Below, piece after piece: positions 25,322 through 34,153 of a stretch of DNA of 64,000 nucleotides. Under the pieces are notes generated by a model. That model was not told the origin of the DNA, ran no database searches, and saw only the letters and a program-made list of their open reading frames with translations. The stretch is from the NCBI GenBank assembly GCA_023229645.1, contig JALNYU010000013.1, positions 61,385 through 125,384 of the forward strand, in the 5' to 3' direction. Each line of letters begins with the position of its first letter. The stretch's first letter is position 1. The position numbers and the translations under genes were made by a program. This DNA is from Nevskia sp. GTDB taxonomy: Bacteria > Pseudomonadota > Gammaproteobacteria > Nevskiales > Nevskiaceae.

Positions 25322-26174
25322 GCTCGCTCCGCTCGCAAATTAAATCTGTTCTTAATATTTTTGTGCGCTGCCCGTCGCTTGGTGATTATCTTAAATTGAT
25401 TTTAACCCCACGAGATAGCTAATTTTTTGGCATTGGTCCCAGCCCAGAATCTTATCGGGTTTAGTGCTGCACCAGTTGTTCCTAATATGCGGGCAAGCCA
25501 TTACTGTGGGTGGGCCATGCGTACGGCTGGCCCGCACAAAGCGGGCGTATGCCTCGGCGGGGCGGTCCAAGATTTGTTCCACTCCTTAGAGACCTTTAAT
25601 TGTATTGCTGTAACGTCTGAATTTGTCTCAAGCTCTCGTCAGTTTTTGTGCGGCATGGGCAGTGATTGGCGGTGCCTGTGACGCCGGATTTCAAGGTCGC
25701 CGCGCCTATATTTTGGCTCGTTTCTAACCAAAGATAGCTGATCTGGTCAAAACCCTACATTTAAATCGATACGGCATGCCGATTTCCTGTCAACAATTGC
25801 AATGCAGCAATGTTAGATTAACTTTTTCAAATCTACTTTCATCGCAGTGCAGCATAATTTTTTTCAAATAGCAGAATTCGCCGAAGGTTCTAGGTCGGTC
25901 AAAATTGCTGTAAAAGCGGGGCTTCAGTATTGGGAATGTTGCAAGCATGCAATGCCATTTAGGAAAAATTGGCGGGCAAGCCTCTTCGGCGAATATACCT
26001 CAATAAAGTTAATTACAGGGTTACATTTTTCAGATGGTGAAAAACCCGCGCGTTTATTGGTTTTCTGAGCGCATCCAGGCGCTTCGATTTCGGGATCGCT
26101 TGCAAGCTGCCGAAGCGGCCCGTGATTTGCTATTCAGGTGTCGTTGCACAAACTCAATTTAAATGGGGAAAAGA
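25322..26174. other. Long AT-rich gap before psiE
   Basis: About 850 nt, clearly more AT-rich than the flanks in its right half (25720-26060). Apart from the doubtful small frame at 25391-25582 no gene is convincing. It must hold the promoter of the HTH-like/DUF6976 pair (minus) and of psiE (plus). Confidence 0.5.
25391..25582 (-). CDS. Possible small Cys-containing protein
   Basis: A short open frame upstream of the HTH-like gene. AAGGAG precedes it, overlapping the GTG at 25582 and lying about 11 nt before an in-frame TTG at 25570. The protein has CPHIRNNWC and a third Cys (DQCQ), a pattern that might bind a metal. Codon use looks plausible, but I recognise no family and the surrounding DNA is otherwise gene-free. 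Confidence 0.25.
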   Translation of the reverse strand: MEQILDRPAEAYARFVRASRTHGPPTVMACPHIRNNWCSTKPDKILGWDQCQKISYLVGLKSI

Positions 26175-26624
26175 ATGCAAAATAACGCGGCCGAGCGTTT
26201 GCGCCGGAATATCAATAGTTTTTCCAATGTGATTGGCAATCTGCTGGTCGATACCTTTCACAAGATCGCACTGTTTTCGATCGGCGGTGCGATTGTGTGG
26301 TCGGCGATCGTCGCTTTTCTCGGCATGGCAGAAAATGGCCATGCCACCGTCGACGATATCCTGCTGCTGTTTATTTACCTGGAATTCGGTGCCATGGTCG
26401 GCATCTATTTCAAGACCAACCACATGCCGGTTCGGTTTTTAACCTACGTCGCGATGACAGCCTTAACCCGGGTGCTAATCACTGACGTGAAGACGCACGA
26501 GCGTCCCGAGATCAGCATCGTTATGGTTTCTGCGGCGCTATTGCTGTTGGCGTTGGCGACGTTAGTTATTCGCTACGGTTCGGCGAAATATCCATCGCCA
26601 CCGACTGACGAATCAGGGACTTAA
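26175..26624 (+). CDS. psiE: PsiE-family phosphate-starvation-inducible membrane protein
   Basis: A 149-residue inner-membrane protein with four hydrophobic helices. Characteristic sequence is TFHKIALFSIGGAIVW in helix 1, the ILLLFIYLEFGAMVGIYFKTNHMPVRFL core, and TALTRVLITD. The start ATG 26175 is preceded by GGGGAAAAGA; an ATG at 26163 is just upstream but lacks a ribosome site. PsiE proteins are induced by phosphate or carbon limitation in E. coli, and their molecular role is unknown. Single gene ended by a strong hairpin terminator at 26669-26701. Confidence 0.85.
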   Translation: MQNNAAERLRRNINSFSNVIGNLLVDTFHKIALFSIGGAIVWSAIVAFLGMAENGHATVDDILLLFIYLEFGAMVGIYFKTNHMPVRFLTYVAMTALTRVLITDVKTHERPEISIVMVSAALLLLALATLVIRYGSAKYPSPPTDESGT

Positions 26625-26668
26625 GCCCGATGGGGTCGGGTTCGAGTATCGGACTTGAATGCGGTTTG

Positions 26669-26701
26669 TGCAGGCCGATTGCCGTTATCGGCCTGCATTT
26701 T
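26669..26701 (+). terminator. Rho-independent terminator after psiE
   Basis: A perfect 11-bp stem TGCAGGCCGAT (26669-26679) and ATCGGCCTGCA (26687-26697) with a 7-nt loop, followed by TTTT. It lies about 45 nt after the psiE stop. Confidence 0.8.
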
Positions 26702-26822
26702 GCGTGGCGATCAATACTTAGCTGTCGGTTTGCGCAGGCCGTAGTCGCAACGGTTATTACGCCGAGATTGCGAGGCACTGTCGGCCCTATTCGCATTTCT
26801 CTTTATAAATAAGGAGCATTCG

Positions 26823-28625
26823 ATGACTCGGAGTGTGCTGGCTGCCTTTATTGTCGTTCTTGTTGCTGCGTGCGGTTCGGCGCCGCCGACACCAACGCCG
26901 GTGGCGCAGCTGCCCGTGCAGCCGGTGTCGCCGACGCTGCGGGCCTTATTCGCTGACTACTGGCAGGAATCACTGGCGCTGCATCCGCTACAGGCAACGT
27001 TTGTCGGCGATCGTCGTTATAACGACCAACTGCCCAATCTCTTCGGTGCCGAATATCGCCAAGCTGAACACGCGTTCAATGTGAAGTGGCTGGCCCGAAT
27101 TCGCGCCGTCGATGTCTCGACATTGAATAGCGAAGATCAACTCAGCGCTGAAATTTTCCGGCGTAACTTAGATCGCGAACTCGAAGGCGAACGCTTCCCT
27201 GACTACCTGCTGCCGATCAATCAATTCAATAACATCGCCAATACGATGGTGCAGCTCGGTTCTGGTACGGGCGAGCAGCCGTTCAAGACGGTGCAGGACT
27301 ACGAGAATTGGCTGAAGCGGGCAAGCCGTGTTCCGGTGCTGTTTAATCAAGCCGTTGCCAATATGCGCGAAGGCGTGGTCAAAGGCGTGGTGCAGCCGAC
27401 GGTGTTGATCAAAAAGGCGGTGGCGCAGCTCAACGCGATTACGGTTAATGCGCCGGAGCAGAGCCTGTTTTGGAAGCCGATTGACGCGTTCCCGGAGGAT
27501 TTTTCCGAAGCCGATAAGCGCCGTCTCACGGGGAGTTATTACCGCGTAATCGACGAACAATTGCTGCCGGCCTACGCGCAGCTACGGGACTACCTGCGCG
27601 ACGAATATTTGCCGAAGACCCGCGATAGCGTCGGCTTAGATCAACTCCCGAATGGCGCTGCTTGGTACGACTACCGCGTTAAAACGATTACCACGACTGA
27701 CCTAACGCCTGCACAGATTCACGAATTGGGTTTGAGCGAAGTCGCCCGTATACAGAAGAGCATGAAGCAGGTCATGGAGCAGCTTCGCTTCAACGGCGAG
27801 CTGAACGTGTTTTTCGACTACGCCAACACCGACGCGCGATTCGCGTTCGATAGCGAAGCCGAGTTGCTGAAGTATTACGGCGCGCTCTATAGCCGCGTTC
27901 AGACCGGCATCCCGCGGTTGTTTGCGGTTGAACCGCAAGCTAAGTTTGAAATTCGCCCGGTCGAGGCGTTTCGTGCGCAGGCGCAGGCGGCCGGATCGTA
28001 TCAACGACCTAGCGAAGATGGCAGCCGGCCAGGCATTTTCTACGTCAACACGTATGACTTGCCGTCGCGCAAAACGTGGTCGGCGGAATCGCTGTTCCTG
28101 CATGAGGCAATTCCCGGCCATCATTTTCAAATTGCGATTCAGCAGGAATTACCGGAATTGCCGGCCTTCCGCCGCTTCGGACGCTTCACCGCTTTCTCTG
28201 AAGGCTGGGGGCTTTATGCCGAGTCACTCGGCAAGGACCTGGGCGTCTATACCGATCCCTGGCAATACTTCGGCCGTTTGCAGGCGGAACTATTCCGAGC
28301 GGTGCGTTTAGTGGTCGATACCGGCCTGCATAGCATGGGCTGGACTCGGCAGCAGGTGATTGCCTACATGATGGCCAACGCAGGCGAGAGTGAAACCCAA
28401 GCCATCGCGGAAACCGAGCGCTATATCGCGATTCCGGGCCAGGCCTTGGCCTATAAGATCGGCGAGTTAAAAATTTTGGAATTGCGCGCCAAAGCGCAAA
28501 AAACCCTGGGCGGGCGTTTCGACATCCGTGATTTCCACACGCAAGTGCTGAAGGACGGCGCAGTGCCGCTGGATGTGCTTGAAACCAAGATCGACCGTTG
28601 GATTGAAACCAGCCGCGCGCGTTAA
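26823..28625 (+). CDS. DUF885-family lipoprotein (putative zinc-dependent peptidase-like)
   Basis: A 600-residue protein with a lipoprotein signal ending in VLVAACG, then a Pro/Thr-rich linker and a long helical DUF885 domain. The active-site-like motif HEAIPGHHFQ near residue 427 is an HExxH-type variant (HEAxPGHH) seen in DUF885 and oligopeptidase-like folds, with a downstream Glu in FSEGWGLYAESL. These features suggest a metal-dependent hydrolase held in the periplasm. Substrate unknown. It starts after AAGGAGCATTCG, a good ribosome site. Stand-alone gene. Confidence 0.85.
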   Translation: MTRSVLAAFIVVLVAACGSAPPTPTPVAQLPVQPVSPTLRALFADYWQESLALHPLQATFVGDRRYNDQLPNLFGAEYRQAEHAFNVKWLARIRAVDVSTLNSEDQLSAEIFRRNLDRELEGERFPDYLLPINQFNNIANTMVQLGSGTGEQPFKTVQDYENWLKRASRVPVLFNQAVANMREGVVKGVVQPTVLIKKAVAQLNAITVNAPEQSLFWKPIDAFPEDFSEADKRRLTGSYYRVIDEQLLPAYAQLRDYLRDEYLPKTRDSVGLDQLPNGAAWYDYRVKTITTTDLTPAQIHELGLSEVARIQKSMKQVMEQLRFNGELNVFFDYANTDARFAFDSEAELLKYYGALYSRVQTGIPRLFAVEPQAKFEIRPVEAFRAQAQAAGSYQRPSEDGSRPGIFYVNTYDLPSRKTWSAESLFLHEAIPGHHFQIAIQQELPELPAFRRFGRFTAFSEGWGLYAESLGKDLGVYTDPWQYFGRLQAELFRAVRLVVDTGLHSMGWTRQQVIAYMMANAGESETQAIAETERYIAIPGQALAYKIGELKILELRAKAQKTLGGRFDIRDFHTQVLKDGAVPLDVLETKIDRWIETSRAR

Positions 28626-28694
28626 GGGCGCTCCGGCGCCCGAGGTTGTGAATATGGGATTGAATTCGGCGGTAGCGCTGTTAGAGTCGCGCCG

Positions 28695-29138
28695 ATGAAT
28701 ACCACCCCGAAAAAAATGCTACCGCTGTACGCCAAGGTTTCAAGTGCGCTCGCGCGCGAGGCCGTTTATGCCGGTGCCTTGCCGATCAGCCGGTTGCCGC
28801 GGCTCGCTGACGCGCTGGCCGACAATACCGGCGAGATGGCGGTTGACCTGCACTTGGCGCGCGATGCCCGCCGTGCGCCGAAGCTTGAAGGTGAAATCAG
28901 CGGTGCGCTGAACCTGCAATGCCAACGCTGCCTGCGCGTTTTTGCCTGGCCGTTATCGTGTCCGGTCGATCTGCGCCTTGTTTTTAACGAAGAAGAAGAG
29001 ACGCGTGTAATGAAGGAAGCCGAGGCTTATCTCGTCGCTGACGATAACCTGCCGCTGCACGCCATCGTTGAAGAAGAAGTGCTGCTGGCGTTGCCGCTTG
29101 CCCCGCGTTGCGAGCGCGACGACTGCAGTCCGCACTAA
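28695..29138 (+). CDS. yceD: YceD-family protein (DUF177), 23S rRNA accumulation protein
   Basis: A 147-residue acidic protein with the DUF177 hallmark LQCQRCLRVFAWPL and a C-terminal LPLAPRCERDDC. The cysteine pairs at both ends are typical of the family. YceD homologues, including plant and bacterial DUF177, are linked to 23S rRNA accumulation or ribosome assembly and lie directly upstream of rpmF, as here. Probably co-transcribed with rpmF and plsX, an old conserved order. Confidence 0.92.
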   Translation: MNTTPKKMLPLYAKVSSALAREAVYAGALPISRLPRLADALADNTGEMAVDLHLARDARRAPKLEGEISGALNLQCQRCLRVFAWPLSCPVDLRLVFNEEEETRVMKEAEAYLVADDNLPLHAIVEEEVLLALPLAPRCERDDCSPH

Positions 29139-29238
29139 TGTTATCGAGGCTGCATTTCAGCCGCGTAAAAGCCAACACAGCGCGCTAATTTCAGGGTAGA
29201 ATTCGCGCCCCTGGGCGGTTTGCCCACTGGAGTTCGTC

Positions 29239-29433
29239 ATGGCTGTTGCTAAATCAAAGAAATCACGTTCCCGCCGCGGCATGCGCCGTGCCCACGATGC
29301 GCTGTCGGCGCCGACACTGTCGGTCGACTCGACCTCGGGTGAAACGCATCTGCGCCACCACGTTACTGCTGACGGTTTCTACCGTGGCAAGCGGGTGATC
29401 GATATGACGACCGCGGAAACCCCGGACGCCTAA
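29239..29433 (+). CDS. rpmF: 50S ribosomal protein L32
   Basis: A 64-residue basic protein starting [20 protein letters not shown], the standard bL32 N-terminus. It lacks the C-terminal zinc-binding cysteines, so it is a C-minus (zinc-free) type of L32. A GGAG-like site (CTGGAGTTCGTC) precedes the ATG. Conserved location between yceD and plsX. Confidence 0.97.
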   Translation: MAVAKSKKSRSRRGMRRAHDALSAPTLSVDSTSGETHLRHHVTADGFYRGKRVIDMTTAETPDA

Positions 29434-29496
29434 GCGCGATAAGCGGAGTCGCGTCGCCTGTTGGGCCGACTCGATTCCTCGGGAGGCGCAGTATCG

Positions 29497-30540
29497 ATGA
29501 TGGCGCCTGTAACCCTCGCAATCGATGCAATGAGCGGAGATCACGGCCACGATGTCGTGGTTTCCGCTTGTTTGCATGCGCTCGAAAAGCATCCCGAGTT
29601 GCATCTAATTTTGGTCGGCGACGAACGTCAGCTGCATAAAGCGCTGCCGGGCGCGTATCGGCGTGCCGATTCCCGGCTTAGTATCCACCACGCTTCAGAG
29701 CGGGTGGCGATGGACGAGTTGCCGTCGAAAGCACTGCGCGGCAAGAAAGATTCTTCGATGCGCGTTGCGGTCGACTTAGTCAAAAAACAAGTTGCGCAAG
29801 CGGCCGTTTCAGCCGGCAACACCGGCGCGCTGATGGCCATTTCCAAATTCGTTTTGAAGACGCTGCCGGGCATTGACCGGCCGGCGATTATCTCTGCATT
29901 GCCGACGCTGAACGGCGCGACGCACGTGCTGGATCTCGGCGCCAACGCCGCGTGTACGTCAGAGCAGCTGTTTCAGTTCGCGGTCATGGGCTCGGCGCTG
30001 GTGACGGCGTTGCAGGGCACAGAGCGGCCGCGTGTTGCGCTGCTGAACATCGGCCAAGAAGAGATCAAAGGCAACGAAACGATCAAGGCTGCGGCGGCGA
30101 TGATCGCCGGATCGAAGCTCAATTACGCTGGATTCATCGAAGGCGATGGCATTTTCTTGCAGCCAGTGGATGTGGTCGTCTGCGATGGTTTTGTCGGCAA
30201 TGTCGCGCTGAAAGCGGGCGAGGGCGTTGCGAAACTCGTACGTCAGTTCATGCGCGAAGAATTCACGCGTAGCGCACGGACCAAAATACTGGCGCTGATC
30301 GCGCGCTCGGTGTTGACCGCGCTAAGCCGGCGCATGGACCCGCGCCGCTACAACGGCGCCAGCTTGCTCGGTTTGAACGGTACCGTGATTAAGAGCCACG
30401 GCGGTGCTGACGCGCTGGCGTTCGCCAATGCGATCAAAGTCGGCATGCGCGAAGTCGAGAATCAAGTGCCGACTCGTATCCAAACGCTGCTACAGGAAAG
30501 CTTGGCCCAGCGGCCAGCGGTGATGTCGGCCAGCGCCTAA
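29497..30540 (+). CDS. plsX: Phosphate acyltransferase PlsX
   Basis: A protein of 347 residues (346 if the next ATG at 29500 is used) beginning MAPVTLAIDAMSGDHG, the PlsX signature. Also present are SAGNTGALMAISKF, LDLGANAACTSEQLFQFAVMGSA, and NIGQEEIKGNE. The start follows GGGAGG at 29481; an upstream TTG frame extension is ignored. PlsX makes acyl-phosphate from acyl-ACP for phospholipid synthesis. In most relatives fabH-fabD-fabG-acpP follow; here a drug transporter gene follows 3 nt after the stop, so the cluster is broken. Confidence 0.95.
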   Translation: MMAPVTLAIDAMSGDHGHDVVVSACLHALEKHPELHLILVGDERQLHKALPGAYRRADSRLSIHHASERVAMDELPSKALRGKKDSSMRVAVDLVKKQVAQAAVSAGNTGALMAISKFVLKTLPGIDRPAIISALPTLNGATHVLDLGANAACTSEQLFQFAVMGSALVTALQGTERPRVALLNIGQEEIKGNETIKAAAAMIAGSKLNYAGFIEGDGIFLQPVDVVVCDGFVGNVALKAGEGVAKLVRQFMREEFTRSARTKILALIARSVLTALSRRMDPRRYNGASLLGLNGTVIKSHGGADALAFANAIKVGMREVENQVPTRIQTLLQESLAQRPAVMSASA

Positions 30541-30543
30541 TAA

Positions 30544-31746
30544 ATGAACCGCTTCCGCGCCAACTCGCGTGCGCTGCCACCGCTGCTTGCGGCGTTGGCG
30601 ATGCTCGGCCCGTTTTCGATCGACACCTTCTTCCCGGCGTTCCAGACGATGGAAGCGCAGTTCAACGTCGCGCCAGCGACGATGCAGCTGACGTTGAGCG
30701 TCTACCTCGTTGCCTATGCGCTCATGGCGTTATTACACGGCCCGCTTTCCGACGCCTTAGGCCGGCGCGGTGTCATTGTTTATGCGCTGCTGGTCTTCGC
30801 CGCAGCGTCGGTGGGTTGTGCGCTCGCCAACTCTTTCCAGGTGCTGTTGCTGTTTCGCGTGTTGCAAGGCATCAGTGCCGGTGCCGGCGTCATTGTTGGG
30901 CGCGCGATTATTCGTGACCGCTTCGACGGCGCCGATGCGCAGCGGCTAATGTCGCAGGTGACGCTGATTTTTGGCGTTGCGCCAGCCATCGCGCCGATCG
31001 TCGGCGGTTGGTTGCTGACGCTATTCGGCTGGCGCTCGATTTTCTGGGCACTCGGTGGCTTTACCGCAATCTTGGCGCTGGCGGCACTGGCCGGCTTGCC
31101 GGAGACGCATCCGCGCGCACGCCGCTCGCCGCTATCGTTACGTTCTTTGCTGCGCACCTACGGCCAGATCGCCCGTGACCGTCGTTTTATGATGCTTGCG
31201 CTCGCCACCTGTTTGAATTTCAGCGCGCTCTTTACGTACATCGCCTCGGCACCGGTTGTTGTGCTGAATCTGCTGAAGCTCAACGAGCGTGAATTTGCCT
31301 GGCTATTTGTGCCGGCGATTGGCGGCATGATGATCGGCTCGTTCTTGTCTGGCCGCTTCGCCGGCCGCTTCAGCAGTACGCGGACGGTACAAATTGCGTA
31401 CTGGGTTATGGGCGGCGGCACGCTGTTGAACCTCGTCGTTTGCAGCACGTTGCCCCCGGGATTACCGCAGACCGTGGTGCCGATCAGTCTCATCGGCCTG
31501 GGCGTAGCGCTCGCGTTTCCAACCCTCACTTTGTTGATGCTCGATCGCTTTCCGCTCGTGCGCGGTGCTGCCGCCTCGGTGCAGATGGCGATCACGCTGA
31601 GTTTCACGGCGGTCGTCTCAGCAGTTATCTCACCGCGGGTTTCGCACAGTGCGTTGGTTTTGGCGCTAACCGCGGGTGTGCTTAGCCTCAGCGGCTTCAT
31701 TATGTGGCGTCGTTATTTGCAGACTGCGCCGGTCACGTCCGATTAA
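30544..31746 (+). CDS. Bcr/CflA-family multidrug efflux MFS transporter
   Basis: A 400-residue protein with 12 predicted membrane helices. The Bcr/CflA signature is clear: LLAALAMLGPFSIDTFFPAF in helix 1, the loop 2-3 motif GPLSDALGRRGV, RVLQGISAGAGVIVGRAIIRD in helix 4, and GVAPAIAPIVGGWLL in helix 5. It should export drugs such as bicyclomycin or chloramphenicol by proton antiport; the true substrate is unknown. It begins 3 nt after plsX and is probably read from the same transcript. Confidence 0.9.
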   Translation: MNRFRANSRALPPLLAALAMLGPFSIDTFFPAFQTMEAQFNVAPATMQLTLSVYLVAYALMALLHGPLSDALGRRGVIVYALLVFAAASVGCALANSFQVLLLFRVLQGISAGAGVIVGRAIIRDRFDGADAQRLMSQVTLIFGVAPAIAPIVGGWLLTLFGWRSIFWALGGFTAILALAALAGLPETHPRARRSPLSLRSLLRTYGQIARDRRFMMLALATCLNFSALFTYIASAPVVVLNLLKLNEREFAWLFVPAIGGMMIGSFLSGRFAGRFSSTRTVQIAYWVMGGGTLLNLVVCSTLPPGLPQTVVPISLIGLGVALAFPTLTLLMLDRFPLVRGAAASVQMAITLSFTAVVSAVISPRVSHSALVLALTAGVLSLSGFIMWRRYLQTAPVTSD

Positions 31747-31770
31747 ACTAGGCGTAGTGCACGCAGGGGA

Positions 31771-32157
31771 ATGACGAAAGTGGAAAAAGTATTAGGGCTA
31801 GGCGGTGTGTTTTTTAAGGCGCGTGATCCGCAGGCGCTGGCCGATTGGTACCGCACGCATCTTGGCCTCGATGCCAAAGACTTTGGCGGCGCTTTCGGTG
31901 CCGTTATTCCGTTTGCAGAGCGCGAGCCGGGTTACCAAGTCTGGACGGCATTTCCGGCCAGTAGCGGCTATTTCCCGACACCGTTTATGGTCAATTTCCG
32001 TGTCGCGAATTTGGATGCGATGCTGGCACAGCTCCGCGCTGCTGGCGTGGTCGTTGACGATGCGATCGAAGCGTCGGATGATTTTGGCCGCTTCGGTTGG
32101 GCCGTGGATCCGGAAGGCAATCGGATTGAGCTTTGGCAGCCGCCCGCGCAGGGCTGA
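31771..32157 (+). CDS. VOC-family protein (glyoxalase/bleomycin-resistance fold)
   Basis: A 128-residue protein with the two beta-alpha-beta-beta-beta modules of the VOC fold: GGVFFKARDPQALADWYRTHLGLD at the N-terminus and ANLDAMLAQLRAAGVVVDD leading to WAVDPEGNRIELWQPP at the end. The metal-binding positions (start of strand 1, Glu in RIELWQ) are partly kept. Function of this stand-alone type is not known. About 25 nt after the MFS gene on the same strand. Confidence 0.85.
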   Translation: MTKVEKVLGLGGVFFKARDPQALADWYRTHLGLDAKDFGGAFGAVIPFAEREPGYQVWTAFPASSGYFPTPFMVNFRVANLDAMLAQLRAAGVVVDDAIEASDDFGRFGWAVDPEGNRIELWQPPAQG

Positions 32158-32162
32158 TCGGC

Positions 32163-33128
32163 TTATCGGTAGGCTTTCATTTGCAAGCCACCGTTTAGTG
32201 CAACCGTTTCGGTGCGCCCGTCTGCTGCTGGGCCGCGTAGCACCGCACCCCAAAAGCGGATGTCACGGCTGCCAGCAGCGTCTTCCGGCGTGATTGAGGC
32301 GCCGCCACAGGCGGTGTTTTCGCAGCGGTAGCGGCCGTCATCGAAGTCGATCGCGACGATACGATTGTCCGCAGTTACCGTCAGTGTCAGCGTTTCGCCA
32401 TCGAGATCGCGGAAGCGGTGCAGCCAACGGCCATCGTCGCGCAGCTCAGAGCCGATCCCGCCTAGCGCACAAAAAGTCCCGTAGCTGTTATCGCTGAAGT
32501 TCATCGTCACGCTCGCGCTGGGGCAGGCGACGGTCAGCGCACCGCTGGTCAGCGTGGCATCGATGACGAGCGTGTCGGCGTCGTCTGGCCTTGCGCTGGG
32601 TATGACGCGCGCCAGCAGGGTTTGGCGCAATGTAATTCGTTGTACGCCGTTGAAATCGGGCCGGCCGAGCGTAACGCCCTGGCAATGCTCGTCTCGGCAT
32701 TGGAAGGCGGCGGTGCCGCCGTGGCCGGTTTCAATACGGCTGATCGTGCCGCCGCTGGTTTCAACATATAAAAACCAATTTAGATCACGGCCGCCGCTGA
32801 AACGGTGGCTGCGGACGATACCGTTCTGGCTGCTGCGGACGGCGCTGACGCATTCACCGATACTGCGGTGAGCTGCGCCTGTGCCTGTAATGCGAATGGT
32901 TTCTACGCCGCAGACGGCGTCTGCCGCCGCTTCCGCAGCGGCTGTTGGTGCTAGGCGATAGGACTGCGCGCCCGACGTTGGTGCCGGAATTGTTACGGTG
33001 TGCCGGGCGGGCAACGCCATTGTTTTTTGCTGCGGTGGCGCATCGGTACTGAGCAAAAAAATCAGTAAGGCAAGCACCAGTAAAACCGCGACCGCGGGCG
33101 CCAAGAGGGCACTGATTGGAAGTTTCAT
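32163..33128 (-). CDS. Membrane-anchored or secreted protein with CxxxxC repeat modules
   Basis: A 321-residue protein with an N-terminal hydrophobic helix (about 7-27) and the rest predicted to be periplasmic. It holds two copies of a module found three times in the lipoprotein at 37081-39042. The module is an aromatic residue then CxxxxC (FQCRDEHC, YRCENTAC), a strand VTLxxP-like, then RxIxLxxTLLxRV and a closing strand pair with a final Cys. The second copy ends the protein without the last Cys (LNGGLQMKAYR). Function unknown; shared modules suggest it works with the receptor locus upstream on the same strand. Confidence 0.65.
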   Translation of the reverse strand: MKLPISALLAPAVAVLLVLALLIFLLSTDAPPQQKTMALPARHTVTIPAPTSGAQSYRLAPTAAAEAAADAVCGVETIRITGTGAAHRSIGECVSAVRSSQNGIVRSHRFSGGRDLNWFLYVETSGGTISRIETGHGGTAAFQCRDEHCQGVTLGRPDFNGVQRITLRQTLLARVIPSARPDDADTLVIDATLTSGALTVACPSASVTMNFSDNSYGTFCALGGIGSELRDDGRWLHRFRDLDGETLTLTVTADNRIVAIDFDDGRYRCENTACGGASITPEDAAGSRDIRFWGAVLRGPAADGRTETVALNGGLQMKAYR

Positions 33129-33252
33129 CGCGAGGACCTACGGCGGCTGTTGCGCTGCCGACATCGAAGCTGGGATAAGGCGCACGCCGCGCGTGCGGGG
33201 GAGTCAAACGCGGCGCACGCCTCATCTTTTCAGCAAAAGCGATGTCGACCGT

Positions 33253-34035
33253 TTATAACGGCTTGTAACCGGAAAGATTGATCGAGAATTGGCATTGCCC
33301 TTCCTCGCCACCTTCACGCAGGCTGACCGCGTTGGCGACCGGACTGGTGCTGACGCCGTTCGGCAGCGTCATCGCAACGTACATCCACGATGAGTTCTGC
33401 ACTGCGGTGCCGTCGGTATCGCCGACATTGACGTCAGTGCGGAAATCCATCCAATCGTTGTTACGCGCTGGATCGAGGCCGGTGGGCGAACCAACGTACT
33501 GGTTTAAGCCTTGATTGGTGCGGCCGGCTAGCCATGCACCCTCATCCGCGCCGCCGAAGCGATAGGCAACTGTGAGATTGGTGATCGCCGAAAAGCCATT
33601 GCGGAACATATCGTTGACTTCAAAGTACGTCGGCACGGAGCTGGGGCAGGTACCGGCCGGCGGGGTCCACTGATTGGTGTTCATCGTGATCCGGAAGCCA
33701 AAGATGTAGCTATTGGTGCCGTTGCGCCGCCAGACGCGGTCGTCCATATCGCCGACAACGGTGCCGTTGGCAACAATTGATTGATTGTTGTTCTGGCGTA
33801 ACAGCGTCCACGTTCCGCTTTGGCCGGGAAATGAGCCGGGCGAACCGGAGGTCGGCACGCTGCCGCTGATGCGGCAGACATCGGCAACCGGATTGCGGCT
33901 GGTTTCGATGCCTTCGCAGAGCGTCAAAACCGGTGTTCCGGAACTGGTTACGGCCTCGAAGCCGGTGGCACTGGCTTGCGCAGCGATTAAGCTCAAACTG
34001 AGCGGTAATACCGCTTTTAAGTAGGTGTGCTGCAT
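33253..34035 (-). CDS. Secreted protein of unknown function in the TonB receptor group
   Basis: A 260-residue protein with a Sec signal peptide (MQHTYLKAVLPLSLSLIAAQASA). The mature part is Ser/Thr/Asn/Gly-rich and beta-like, with four to five cysteines (LTLCEG, DVCRIS, GTCPSS, GQCQFS) that may form disulfides. No domain is recognised. It lies 119 nt downstream of the TonB-dependent receptor on the same strand, so it may be a surface or periplasmic partner of that receptor. Confidence 0.65.
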   Translation of the reverse strand: MQHTYLKAVLPLSLSLIAAQASATGFEAVTSSGTPVLTLCEGIETSRNPVADVCRISGSVPTSGSPGSFPGQSGTWTLLRQNNNQSIVANGTVVGDMDDRVWRRNGTNSYIFGFRITMNTNQWTPPAGTCPSSVPTYFEVNDMFRNGFSAITNLTVAYRFGGADEGAWLAGRTNQGLNQYVGSPTGLDPARNNDWMDFRTDVNVGDTDGTAVQNSSWMYVAMTLPNGVSTSPVANAVSLREGGEEGQCQFSINLSGYKPL

Positions 34036-34153
34036 GATGATCTCCTCATTACTGGAATAAGCGCGACCGTTGCCGGCCGCGTGGTGATCCGCTCATCCCG
34101 TGCACAGGACGGAGCTGATTGCTGAATACAGGGCGCATTGCCGGCGGCGAGGC

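Noticed and set aside
25847..26068. Possible 73-codon gene on the plus strand
   Set aside because: AT-rich DNA, no ribosome site and no recognisable composition or motif.
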